Below are positions 1 to 6,580 of a stretch of 6,645 nt of DNA, piece by piece. A program made the translations under genes and the position numbers. Each line of letters begins with the position of its first letter. Position 1 is the stretch's first letter. The notes beneath the pieces are model-generated. The model was not told the DNA's origin. It did not search any database and saw only the letters and a list, made by a program, of their open reading frames with translations. This DNA comes from Oligoflexia bacterium (GTDB lineage: Bacteria > Bdellovibrionota > UBA1018 > CAIMNF01). The stretch covers positions 1 through 6,645 of the forward strand of contig CAIMNF010000278.1 in assembly GCA_903842755.1 (NCBI GenBank), in the 5' to 3' direction.

Positions 1-249
1 GATGAGGTCAAGATTTTTGGGCAATACATTCCGGTAAAGGCAAAAATTGAAGAAATGAGCTCGCTTTCTGCTCATGCAGACCAGGCCGAGATTTTGGCGT
101 GGTTAAAGAATTTTACACATAAGCCAAAGAAAACCTTCGTAGTCCATGGAGAACTCCATTCCGCAAATGCACTGCGAGTAAGAATTCAAGATGAACTTGC
201 ATGGCATGTGGAAGTGCCCGAAATGGGCCAAAAATTTGTCTTGGATTGA
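1..249 (+). CDS. C-terminal fragment of a beta-CASP metallo-beta-lactamase-fold RNase (5' end outside the window)
   Basis: The open frame runs from the first base to the TGA at 247-249, giving 82 residues of a protein that began upstream. Two signatures of the C-terminal RMMBL part of CPSF73/RNase J-like enzymes are visible. LSAHADQ (fragment residues 22-28) fits beta-CASP motif B, with H25 as the metal ligand. VVHGE (47-51) fits motif C, with H49. A histidine at motif C is typical of RNA-acting rather than DNA-acting beta-CASP proteins, so the likely role is cytoplasmic RNA cleavage or trimming. Bacterial members of this kind are around 450 residues, so roughly the last fifth is seen here. 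The end, with its VEVPEMGQ stretch, looks like a natural C-terminus. The next gene starts 26 bp downstream on the same strand, so co-transcription is likely. The family call is firm; the exact substrate is unknown. Confidence 0.88.
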   Translation, partial: DEVKIFGQYIPVKAKIEEMSSLSAHADQAEILAWLKNFTHKPKKTFVVHGELHSANALRVRIQDELAWHVEVPEMGQKFVLD

Positions 250-275
250 AGATTCAGCCAGGTTATAAACAAAGG

Positions 276-995
276 GTGAGTATTTTGATTCTGGGGCAGG
301 GGCTGTTGGGCAAAGAGCTAGTGAGGCAGACCGGCTGGGACTTCTTGTCGCGCTCGCGTGATCAGTTTGATTTGACCGTCCCTGAACATTTCGCGCGTTT
401 TTTAACACCGCAAAGCACCTCTAAGACTCCTCGCTGGACTACCGTCATTAATTGTATTGCCCATACCCAAACTTATTCCCCCGAGCGCGAGACCCATTGG
501 GCGGTGAACTATCAGGGTGTTGCGGACTTAACTGATTTTTGCAACGAGCACGAAATTAAGTTAGTCCAGATCTCGACCGATTACGTATACGCAAATTCTT
601 CGCATCCCGCAGCCGAAACTGATGTGCCAGTTCATGCGCAAAATTGGTATAGCTACACTAAGTTGTTGGGCGACTCCTATGTACAATTGCGGTCAAAAAA
701 TTTTTTAGTAATTCGGACGGGGCACAAGCCTAAGCCGTTTCCGTATCCCCAAGCGTGGACGGATCAGCGGGGAAATTTTGATTACGTGGATCGGATCGCT
801 GCGCTGATCGTAAAAGCAGTGACTGCTCAGGTCCAAGGGGTACTAAACATTGGAACAGAAGCGAAGTCGATCTATGATCTCGCAAAACAAACTCAACCGA
901 CCGTGCTTGAGGGACATCGCGGACCGCAAGTGCCAGCCGATACGACGATGGAGTTGTCCCGCATGGCCGGAATCATCAAAGGAAATGAAGAATGA
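276..995 (+). CDS. RmlD-like SDR-family sugar-nucleotide reductase (dTDP-4-dehydrorhamnose reductase superfamily)
   Basis: This is an extended short-chain dehydrogenase of 239 residues. An N-terminal Rossmann strand leads into GQGLLG (residues 7-12), the NAD(P)-binding glycine motif. INC..AHT (58-63) and the VN pair (77-78) match the RmlD pattern. The catalytic set is STDYVY (100-105) with Y125 and K129 forming YxxxK. NIGTEAKSIYDLA (191-203) resembles the C-terminal substrate-domain segment. RmlD reduces dTDP-4-keto-rhamnose to dTDP-rhamnose in the cytoplasm, but no other nucleotide-sugar gene is nearby, so the substrate is uncertain. At 239 residues it is shorter than the roughly 290 of classical RmlD. 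The GTG at 276 gives a proper first beta strand. An ATG at 201 would add 25 unrelated residues and overlap the RNase gene. A TTG at 285 sits 9 nt after AAAGG (271-275) and is a possible alternative. The stop overlaps the next gene by ATGA. Confidence 0.85.
   Translation: MSILILGQGLLGKELVRQTGWDFLSRSRDQFDLTVPEHFARFLTPQSTSKTPRWTTVINCIAHTQTYSPERETHWAVNYQGVADLTDFCNEHEIKLVQISTDYVYANSSHPAAETDVPVHAQNWYSYTKLLGDSYVQLRSKNFLVIRTGHKPKPFPYPQAWTDQRGNFDYVDRIAALIVKAVTAQVQGVLNIGTEAKSIYDLAKQTQPTVLEGHRGPQVPADTTMELSRMAGIIKGNEE
979..983 (+). promoter_or_regulatory. Ribosome binding site of the LspA-HAMP gene inside the upstream reductase gene
   Basis: AAGGA lies 8 nt before the ATG at 992 and is embedded in the last codons of the reductase. 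With the ATGA stop/start overlap it supports translational coupling and fixes this start codon. Confidence 0.65.
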
Positions 996-1840
996 CCACA
1001 CCCGCACCCACCTGGAAGCGCGCTTGGCTGCAAATTTTCGCTCCATTGGGAGGAGTTGTTTTGATCGACCAGTGGTCGAAAGCCTATGTTCTTAAAACGC
1101 CTGGTTTTTCGATTATTTTAAATACGGGGATGATTGCAGGAGCGTATTCGCAGGCACCTCAATTCATGAAAACCATGATTATTTTTTCGCTCTTTTTTAT
1201 CATGGCGTCTGTTTTTTTCCTGTTGCAGTTTTTGGTCTTTAAAACCGAAAAGAATTTAAGCATTTTATTGTCCTTGCTTCTAGGTGCCTTTGGTTCAAAC
1301 TTAGTCGATAAATTCAGATTCGGCGGGGCCATTGATTTTATACCCATTAAAATTTCAGCGGATTCGGCGATGGTTCTCAATGTTGCCGATTTTGTTCAGC
1401 AAATCGTCATCGCTTTTTTGGTAGGTTATTTGATCAAGAACCATGAGCGCATCTGGCCATTGTTGAATGTGAGAAAGACGTGGGTCATTGACCGCAGTTT
1501 TCAAATCACCAGTGCACTTTTTACGACTATTTTTGCGTTAGTTTCCGGCATCGGCGTGGCGATCCTTTCGTATTTATTTTACGGCCCGAAAAGCTCAGGC
1601 TCCGAAGTCATGGCTTATTGGATCACGGTGGGATTGTTTCTAGTTTGTTTTTTTATTTTAGTTTTTTTGTTCAGCCTAGTTTATTTTAATCGCTCCGCAG
1701 GACCGGTATTTGCCGCAGTAAAATTTATCGATAAACTTGAGCGGGGAGAGTTCGGGCAAATGAAATTGAGAAAGACGGATTATTTCCGTTCGCTGGAGAG
1801 TAGTTTAAATCGCCTGGCGGAGAAGTTAAGTAGACGTTAG
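992..1840 (+). CDS. Lipoprotein signal peptidase (LspA)-like membrane protein with a C-terminal HAMP domain
   Basis: This is a 282-residue polytopic inner-membrane protein. Residues 11-150 follow the LspA (signal peptidase II) pattern in order: DQWSK (D26, K30) in the first helix, ILNTG (N44, G46), GSNLVDK (101-107) after the third helix, then IDFI with D115 and NVAD with D133. D115 and D133 match the aspartyl catalytic dyad that cleaves prolipoproteins before the lipidated cysteine. Helices are near 11-29, 62-83, 88-104 and 131-148, and a basic loop (149-170) agrees with a cytoplasmic side. LspA is usually about 150-170 residues and stops here. This protein adds helices near 172-197 and 208-232, then a HAMP-like segment (234-282) with P238, G252, D263, L268 and N273, and ends with no output domain. 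The loop between K30 and N44 is shorter than usual, and the GN..DR motif reads SN..DK, so activity may be altered. The peptidase fold is well supported; the function of the fusion is inference. Confidence 0.82.
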   Translation: MTTPAPTWKRAWLQIFAPLGGVVLIDQWSKAYVLKTPGFSIILNTGMIAGAYSQAPQFMKTMIIFSLFFIMASVFFLLQFLVFKTEKNLSILLSLLLGAFGSNLVDKFRFGGAIDFIPIKISADSAMVLNVADFVQQIVIAFLVGYLIKNHERIWPLLNVRKTWVIDRSFQITSALFTTIFALVSGIGVAILSYLFYGPKSSGSEVMAYWITVGLFLVCFFILVFLFSLVYFNRSAGPVFAAVKFIDKLERGEFGQMKLRKTDYFRSLESSLNRLAEKLSRR

Positions 1841-1858
1841 TCAAAATAAATTTCTCCG
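1818..1858. other. Weak inverted repeat between convergent genes
   Basis: CGGAGAAGTT (1818-1827) can pair with AATTTCTCCG (1849-1858), a 10-bp stem with one G-U pair and a 21-nt loop. It spans the end of the LspA-HAMP gene and the 22-bp gap before the convergent FMN-protein gene. No T-run follows on either strand, so it is not a standard intrinsic terminator. It could still be an RNA-end structure, or chance. Confidence 0.25.
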
Positions 1859-1862
1859 TTCG

Positions 1863-3440
1863 TTAGTTGAAACTTTCCGCTCGCGAATTCTCCCAAGCCC
1901 GCGCATACTCCGCCGGTAAAGTGGGGTTCAGTAGTGCTCCCTCTTCCAGATACGCGTATAAATCCCCATAGTGTTTTACCAGATGGGTGCTGACCCGATG
2001 ATGAATATGCCACGGCTTAAGTTCCGAAGGATGGGCAACGCCTGCCGCTGCAATTACTTCTAAAAAGCTTTTAATCGTCTCTTTGTGGTAACGGTACACG
2101 CGTGTGGATTTGTCTGTTACGTCAAGGCCCACGACCAGGTCTGGATTTTGCGTGGCAATTCCGGTCGGGCAATGATTAGAATTGCAGCGAAGGGCTTGGA
2201 TGCAACCAAGCGAGAAGAGCATTCCGCGGGCCGAATTGCAGAGGTCGGCGCCTAAGGCAATTTTGCTGGCCATGGCGAAGCCAGTGGTAATTTTTCCCGA
2301 AACGATGATTTTTATTTTTTGCCGAATCTTTGCTCCGACCAGCGCATTATGGACGAAGATCAGTCCGTCGTTCAATGGTGTTCCAATCGAGTTACTAAAT
2401 TCGAGCGGGGCTGCGCCCGTGCCGCCTTCGCCACCGTCGATGGTAATAAAGTCGGGGGTAATTTTGGTGAGGAGCATGGCCTTCACCAATGAAAAAAATT
2501 CGCGACGTTTACCCACACATAGTTTAAATCCGACAGGTTTTCCGCCAGAAAGGTTTCGCAGCTTTTGAATAAATTCCATCATCTCGATCGGATTATTAAA
2601 TGCGGTATGCGCAGGCGGCGAAAGCACGTCTTTTCCAATTTCAACGCCTCGTATTTCGGCGATCTCCCGGTTCACTTTCGCCGCAGGCAGAATTCCTCCA
2701 TGTCCGGGCTTTGCGCCTTGAGAAAGTTTAATTTCAATCATTTTGACCTGATCTAAAGCGGCATTTTCTTTGAACCGCTCCGGATTGAATTTGCCCTCTT
2801 TGGTCCGGCAGCTAAAATAGCCGGTACCGATCTGCCAAACTAAGTCGCCCTCATTTTTTTTGTGATAAGGACTTAAGCCACCCTCGCCCGTATTGTGATA
2901 AAAGCCGCCTTTTTTTGCTCCCGAATTCAATGCTAAAACTGCGTTTTGGCTTAGCGATCCGTAGCTCATGGCCGAAATATTTAAATGCGAAGCGGAATAG
3001 GGCTTCGTGCAATCCGGTCCACCAATCATCAGCCGTGGGTCTTCGTGTAGGGTGGGCTTTGGAGCTAACGAGTGATTAATCCACTCATATCCGACGGCAT
3101 AAACGTCGTGCTGAGTGCCGAAGGGGAGCGTGTCCAATGCCCCTTTGGCGCGTTGATAAACCACCGACCTGGCTTCGCGGCTAAAGGGAACGCCATCGGC
3201 ATTATTTTCTACAAAATACTGTTGGATTTCCGGCCGGATGAGTTCAAAAAGATAACGAAAATGACCCAAAATTGGAAAATTTCTGCGGATTGCGTGTTTT
3301 TTTTGCGTCATATCCGCAAGGCCCAGCATAAAAAGGGGGCCAATCACCAAAAACGAATACAAGGCGTGAGGCCACCTCAACGATAAAGCAAAGACGACAA
3401 CGAACGCTACCATAGAGCTTTGAAGGAAAAGTCTTCTCAT
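1863..3440 (-). CDS. Membrane-anchored stand-alone glutamate synthase-type FMN/Fe-S domain protein
   Basis: This 525-residue protein is related to the central FMN-binding domain of the large subunit of glutamate synthase (GltB; COG0069 type). The N-terminus has two hydrophobic segments (about 8-21 and 26-42) that probably anchor it to the inner membrane. The TIM-barrel domain (about 130-500) has the family motifs SQGAKPGHGG (240-249), DGGEGGTGAAPLEF (335-348) and GKITTGFAMASKIALGAD (382-399). C413-x5-C419-x4-C424 matches the spacing of the [3Fe-4S] ligands in GltB and is followed by PTGIATQ. The glutaminase domain that begins GltB and the C-terminal GXGXG domain are absent, so it cannot make ammonia from glutamine itself. 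Such 500-540-residue proteins are widespread and their reaction is not settled. An FMN/Fe-S redox role at the membrane is inference. The ATG at 3440 has only a weak purine stretch (AAAGA) in front, so start choice rests on the membrane hairpin. Confidence 0.88.
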   Translation of the reverse strand: MRRLFLQSSMVAFVVVFALSLRWPHALYSFLVIGPLFMLGLADMTQKKHAIRRNFPILGHFRYLFELIRPEIQQYFVENNADGVPFSREARSVVYQRAKGALDTLPFGTQHDVYAVGYEWINHSLAPKPTLHEDPRLMIGGPDCTKPYSASHLNISAMSYGSLSQNAVLALNSGAKKGGFYHNTGEGGLSPYHKKNEGDLVWQIGTGYFSCRTKEGKFNPERFKENAALDQVKMIEIKLSQGAKPGHGGILPAAKVNREIAEIRGVEIGKDVLSPPAHTAFNNPIEMMEFIQKLRNLSGGKPVGFKLCVGKRREFFSLVKAMLLTKITPDFITIDGGEGGTGAAPLEFSNSIGTPLNDGLIFVHNALVGAKIRQKIKIIVSGKITTGFAMASKIALGADLCNSARGMLFSLGCIQALRCNSNHCPTGIATQNPDLVVGLDVTDKSTRVYRYHKETIKSFLEVIAAAGVAHPSELKPWHIHHRVSTHLVKHYGDLYAYLEEGALLNPTLPAEYARAWENSRAESFN

Positions 3441-3517
3441 TCTTTAAAAGTACCGAAGTTCAAAACTCAACGCAAATTTAAATCGATTCATTATTTGAAA
3501 GTCGGTACACTTACTCC
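3441..3517. promoter_or_regulatory. Divergent promoter/control region of the FMN-protein and acyl-CoA synthetase genes, with a nested dyad
   Basis: These 77 AT-rich bases separate two divergent start codons and must hold both promoters unless transcription starts inside the genes. GTACCGA (3450-3456) and TCGGTAC (3502-3508) form a perfect inverted repeat centred at 3479. The palindrome ATTTAAAT (3476-3483) has almost the same centre. This could be an operator or chance. For the - strand gene, AATAAT (complement of 3490-3495) is a possible -10 with a poor -35. For the + strand gene, TACACT (3506-3511) is a possible -10, again without a good -35. Neither promoter is certain, and neither gene has a strong Shine-Dalgarno sequence. 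Confidence 0.45.
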
Positions 3518-5200
3518 ATGTCCAAATCGGTTTTGCCCTTGGAAATGTTTTATGCGTTTGAAAAGAAGAAGGGGAACCACGTTTATTTGCGACAGCCGCT
3601 TGGGCGTGGTGTGAGGCGGAATCAGGCAAAGCAGTGGGAAGAGCTGACTTGGGAACAGGTCGGATTAGAAGCAAGGCGATTTGCCCAGGCCCTAGGGCGA
3701 CTTCCTTTAAAACCACAAAGTAAAGTGGCCATTCTTTCCAAAAACTGCGCGCATTGGATCATTGCTGACCTCGGGATTTGGATGGCAGGACATGTATCGG
3801 TGCCGTTATTTCCAACACTGACCGGCCCCTCCATTCAAACGATCTTAGAGCATTGTCACGCCGAAGTTTGTATTGCCGGGAAATTAGATCAATGGGATAC
3901 CCAGAAAGATTTTATTCCCAAAAGGATTAGTGTTCTCTCTTTCCCTCATTGGTTTCACCCCGGCACCGTTGCCTGGGAGGAGTTTTTAGCGGGCCAGTCC
4001 TCGGAACTGAGCAGTCCTGTCCGAGCGGCGACCGATCTAGCGACGATTATTTATACCTCGGGGACTACCGGTCACCCGAAGGGGGTCATGCACAGTTTTG
4101 AAAGTATGTCTGCCTTTGTGGATACGGCAATTCACTCGGTTGGGCTCACGGACCAAGAGCGTTTCTTTTCTTACCTTCCGCTTTCGCACGTTGCGGAGCG
4201 ATTATTGGTTGAGCTGGGCTCGCTCTATACCGGAGGAACGGTTTCCTTCGCAGAGTCGGTGGAGTCTTTCAAGCGTAACTTAAAAGAAGTGCGTCCTACA
4301 GTTTTTTTAGCCGTACCTCGAATCTGGCAAAAATTTCAAGAAGGCATTTTGCAAAAAATTCCGTCGGGTAAACTTAACTTTTATTTGGCGCTTCCCTTTC
4401 TAAACACTTGGCTGAAACGCAAAATAAAGCAGGAATTGGGCCTAGATCAAACCAAGGTATTTTTAACCGGCGCAGCCGCAATCTCCAAAGAACTGCTGGT
4501 TTGGTTTGATCACCTAGGAATTCGAATTCATGAAGTGTACGGCATGACCGAAAATTTTTGCATTTGTAGTTTTAATTTTCCTGAGCAGACCCGGTTTGGA
4601 ACCTTGGGGGTGGCCTTTCCAGGAACAGAAATTAAGATCAGCGACCAAGGCGAAATTTTGTCGCGATCAAGGGCCACGATGAAAGGGTATTACCTAGAAG
4701 AAGCGCTTACCCGCGAAACCATCGATTCCGAAGGCTGGCTTCATACCGGTGATCAGGGCGAGTTAAGCGCGGAAGGCTTTTTAAGGATCACTGGCCGCGT
4801 AAAGGATCTTTTTAAGACCTCGAAGGGCAAGTATGTGTCGCCCACCAAAATCGAACACTTAATTACTTCTTACCTAGGAATTGAGCACGCGTGTGTTGTG
4901 GGCCAGGACTTGCCCCAGCCGATTGCGCTGCTTGTTTTGTCGGAGCCCACAAAAAGTTTAGGCAAAAAAGAGTTAACAGTGGAATTATCAACGCTCCTGA
5001 ATTCGGTAAATCAAAACGTGGAGAGTTACGAACGCTTAGATCGTTTAGTCGTGTTAAATGAACCTTGGACCGTAGAGAATGGAATGCTTACGCCGACTCT
5101 AAAGTTAAAACGAAATGTGGTGGAGCGTCGCTATGCGCCTTTTATGGAGCGATGGAGTTTATCAAAAGAGCGCATTGTTTTTGAGAAGGAGATGAATTGA
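3518..5200 (+). CDS. Long-chain acyl-CoA synthetase (AMP-forming, FadD15-like)
   Basis: This 560-residue ANL-superfamily enzyme activates fatty acids to acyl-AMP and then acyl-CoA, for degradation or lipid building. Visible motifs, in order, are YTSGTTGHPKG (179-189, ATP phosphate-binding loop), LPLSHVAER (220-228, typical of long-chain enzymes), TGAAAIS (317-323), YGMTE (341-345, adenine/carboxylate site), GWLHTGD (406-412) with the ribose-binding aspartate D412, GRVKD (426-430, hinge), and LTPTLKLKR (524-532), where K529 aligns with the catalytic lysine of the mobile C-terminal domain. The K-L-K-R ending resembles the FadD15/eukaryotic-like long-chain group rather than short-chain synthetases. 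It is slightly shorter than the roughly 600 residues common in that group, but all core motifs are present. No signal peptide is seen; it is cytosolic or peripheral at the membrane. The ATG at 3518 lacks a clear Shine-Dalgarno sequence, and an ATG at codon 10 is an alternative. It is convergent with the response regulator gene, 24 bp away. Confidence 0.92.
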   Translation: MSKSVLPLEMFYAFEKKKGNHVYLRQPLGRGVRRNQAKQWEELTWEQVGLEARRFAQALGRLPLKPQSKVAILSKNCAHWIIADLGIWMAGHVSVPLFPTLTGPSIQTILEHCHAEVCIAGKLDQWDTQKDFIPKRISVLSFPHWFHPGTVAWEEFLAGQSSELSSPVRAATDLATIIYTSGTTGHPKGVMHSFESMSAFVDTAIHSVGLTDQERFFSYLPLSHVAERLLVELGSLYTGGTVSFAESVESFKRNLKEVRPTVFLAVPRIWQKFQEGILQKIPSGKLNFYLALPFLNTWLKRKIKQELGLDQTKVFLTGAAAISKELLVWFDHLGIRIHEVYGMTENFCICSFNFPEQTRFGTLGVAFPGTEIKISDQGEILSRSRATMKGYYLEEALTRETIDSEGWLHTGDQGELSAEGFLRITGRVKDLFKTSKGKYVSPTKIEHLITSYLGIEHACVVGQDLPQPIALLVLSEPTKSLGKKELTVELSTLLNSVNQNVESYERLDRLVVLNEPWTVENGMLTPTLKLKRNVVERRYAPFMERWSLSKERIVFEKEMN

Positions 5201-5233
5201 AAAAAGTGAAAATTGCCATAAAACCTAAGGCAA
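5200..5233 (-). terminator. Candidate intrinsic terminator of the two-component operon
   Basis: Read on the - strand, TTGCC (5233-5229) pairs with GGCAA (5217-5213) across an 11-nt loop. A T-rich tail follows, with a TTTT block, CAC, then five or more T (5212-5200). The stem overlaps the TAG of the response regulator gene. The five-pair stem is short, though two G-U pairs can extend it outward. On the + strand no T-run follows, so it would serve the regulator operon rather than the synthetase gene. Confidence 0.4.
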
Positions 5234-6580
5234 CCCATACTGCTTCCGTTTTCTCCAAAGTGTCGTCGTATTGATCCCCAATATTTCCGCCGCCTTTTCC
5301 TGATTAGGCTCAACTTGGAGCACCTCTTGAATATGATTGCGCTCGAGCTCTTCCAAGGTCGCAAAATGGGGTGGAGTAGTCATTGCCGCTTTGCCGAGTT
5401 GGTCCTTTGGTTGGAGCCGGTTCAGCGTTTCCCTGCGATTGTGCAACACGGATGGCGGTAGGTCTTCGAGGGTCAAGGGATGCGACCTGGATAGAATCGA
5501 CAGTCGCTCCAAGGTGTTTTTAAGCTCGCGCGTATTTCCTGGCCACGAATAAGAAAGTAAAAAATTTAAAACTTCTGGGGGAAGCACCGTTCGCGACTCT
5601 TTAAGGAGCTGTTCAATCAATACCGGCAGATCTTCTCTCCGGTGGCGCAGCCCCGGTAAAACAACTTCTAAAACGTTCAAGCGGTAGTACAAGTCTTCCC
5701 GAAATTTTCCTTGTTCAATGAGGTCTAACAAATTTTGGTGAGTTGCTGCGATGACTCGCGTATTTACAGAAATTAATTGGGTCCCACCGACGCGTTCAAA
5801 AACACGCTCTTGTAAAAAACGTAAAAGCTTGGTCTGTGCGGTCAGCGAAAGTTCGCCTACCTCGTCCAAAAATAACGTTCCTTTTTCGGCCAGTTCTAAC
5901 TTTCCTTTTTTATCACTTACGGCGCCCGTAAACGCACCTTTCACATGGCCGAATAGCTCGCTTTCCAGCAACGACTCCGTAAATGTGGTGCAATACACGC
6001 TCACAAAGGGTCCTTGCGGCTCGCTGCGAAGGTGGTGAATGTACCGAGCCAGCTCCGTTTTTCCGGTTCCACTTTCGCCCGTAATGAGAAGCGTTTGTTC
6101 GGTATCGGCTACAGATTTAATAAATTCCTTTACCCGCAAAATGGCGGGCGATGTAAAACCCTCAAAGGGATTAATGCGATTTTTTTGAAGGCGGCAGTTT
6201 TCCTTCCGGAGATTGACCAACTGTTCGGCACGAGCAAGAAGGGGCGCTAGCTGGGACTGGGAAAACGGTTTTGGCAAATAATCATAAACGCCTTCTTTCA
6301 TGACATGAATCGCGTTATCGACCGAGGCAAATGCAGTCATCACTACTATAATACTTTGAGGGAATTCCTCTTTCCATGCGCGAATCAGTGGAATAGCATT
6401 CTGATCGCTGAGTCTGAAATCCGTTAAAATAAGGTCAATTTTTTCGTGTTTAAATAATGCGGGTTTTGCAGTGGCCACACTTTCGGCTAAGAGCACTTGA
6501 TGACCAGCATCTTCTAGGGCAGCTTTAAGGGTGATCCGAATGTTTTTTTCGTCGTCGACGACCAGTATCGATAAGCTCAT
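5225..6580 (-). CDS. NtrC-family sigma-54-dependent response regulator
   Basis: This 451-residue activator has the full three-part architecture. The receiver domain (1-120) carries the acidic pair D9/D10, phospho-acceptor D54, T82 and K104. A short linker leads to the AAA+ sigma-54 interaction domain (about 140-375). That domain has Walker A GESGTGKT (168-175), the sigma-54 contact loop GAFTGA (215-220), Walker B GTLFLDE (234-240), the arginine-finger region FREDLYYRLNV (293-303) and sensor II WPGNTRELKN (346-355). The C-terminal Fis-type helix-turn-helix (about 426-447) includes EKAAEILGI and TTTLWRKRK for DNA binding. Phosphorylation by its kinase should drive assembly and ATP-powered opening of sigma-54 promoters. 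The ATG at 6580 overlaps the stop of the upstream kinase gene, and AAGGA lies 10 nt in front. No key residue is missing and the length is normal. Target genes are not identifiable here. Confidence 0.96.
   Translation of the reverse strand: MSLSILVVDDEKNIRITLKAALEDAGHQVLLAESVATAKPALFKHEKIDLILTDFRLSDQNAIPLIRAWKEEFPQSIIVVMTAFASVDNAIHVMKEGVYDYLPKPFSQSQLAPLLARAEQLVNLRKENCRLQKNRINPFEGFTSPAILRVKEFIKSVADTEQTLLITGESGTGKTELARYIHHLRSEPQGPFVSVYCTTFTESLLESELFGHVKGAFTGAVSDKKGKLELAEKGTLFLDEVGELSLTAQTKLLRFLQERVFERVGGTQLISVNTRVIAATHQNLLDLIEQGKFREDLYYRLNVLEVVLPGLRHRREDLPVLIEQLLKESRTVLPPEVLNFLLSYSWPGNTRELKNTLERLSILSRSHPLTLEDLPPSVLHNRRETLNRLQPKDQLGKAAMTTPPHFATLEELERNHIQEVLQVEPNQEKAAEILGINTTTLWRKRKQYGLP

Noticed and set aside
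201..275. ATG-initiated extension of the reductase gene overlapping the RNase gene end
   Set aside because: It adds 25 residues unrelated to a Rossmann fold and overlaps the upstream coding sequence by 49 nt. The GTG at 276 gives a typical SDR N-terminus.
103..408. 101-codon open frame on the - strand at the window start
   Set aside because: It is antisense to both the RNase end and the reductase start, and both of those have recognisable catalytic motifs.
1639..1672. T-rich runs resembling terminator tails
   Set aside because: They encode the phenylalanine- and leucine-rich sixth membrane helix of the LspA-HAMP protein and have no preceding hairpin.
2182..2568. 128-codon open frame on the + strand
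   Set aside because: It lies antisense within the FMN/Fe-S protein gene, whose motifs are unambiguous. The translation has no recognisable domain and no separate start signal.
3072..3386. 104-codon open frame on the + strand
   Set aside because: It is an antisense shadow of the N-terminal part of the FMN protein gene, with low-complexity basic content and no family features.
3444..3716. 90-codon open frame on the - strand across the divergent intergenic region
   Set aside because: It overlaps the start of the clearly real acyl-CoA synthetase gene in antisense and shows no protein-like motif.
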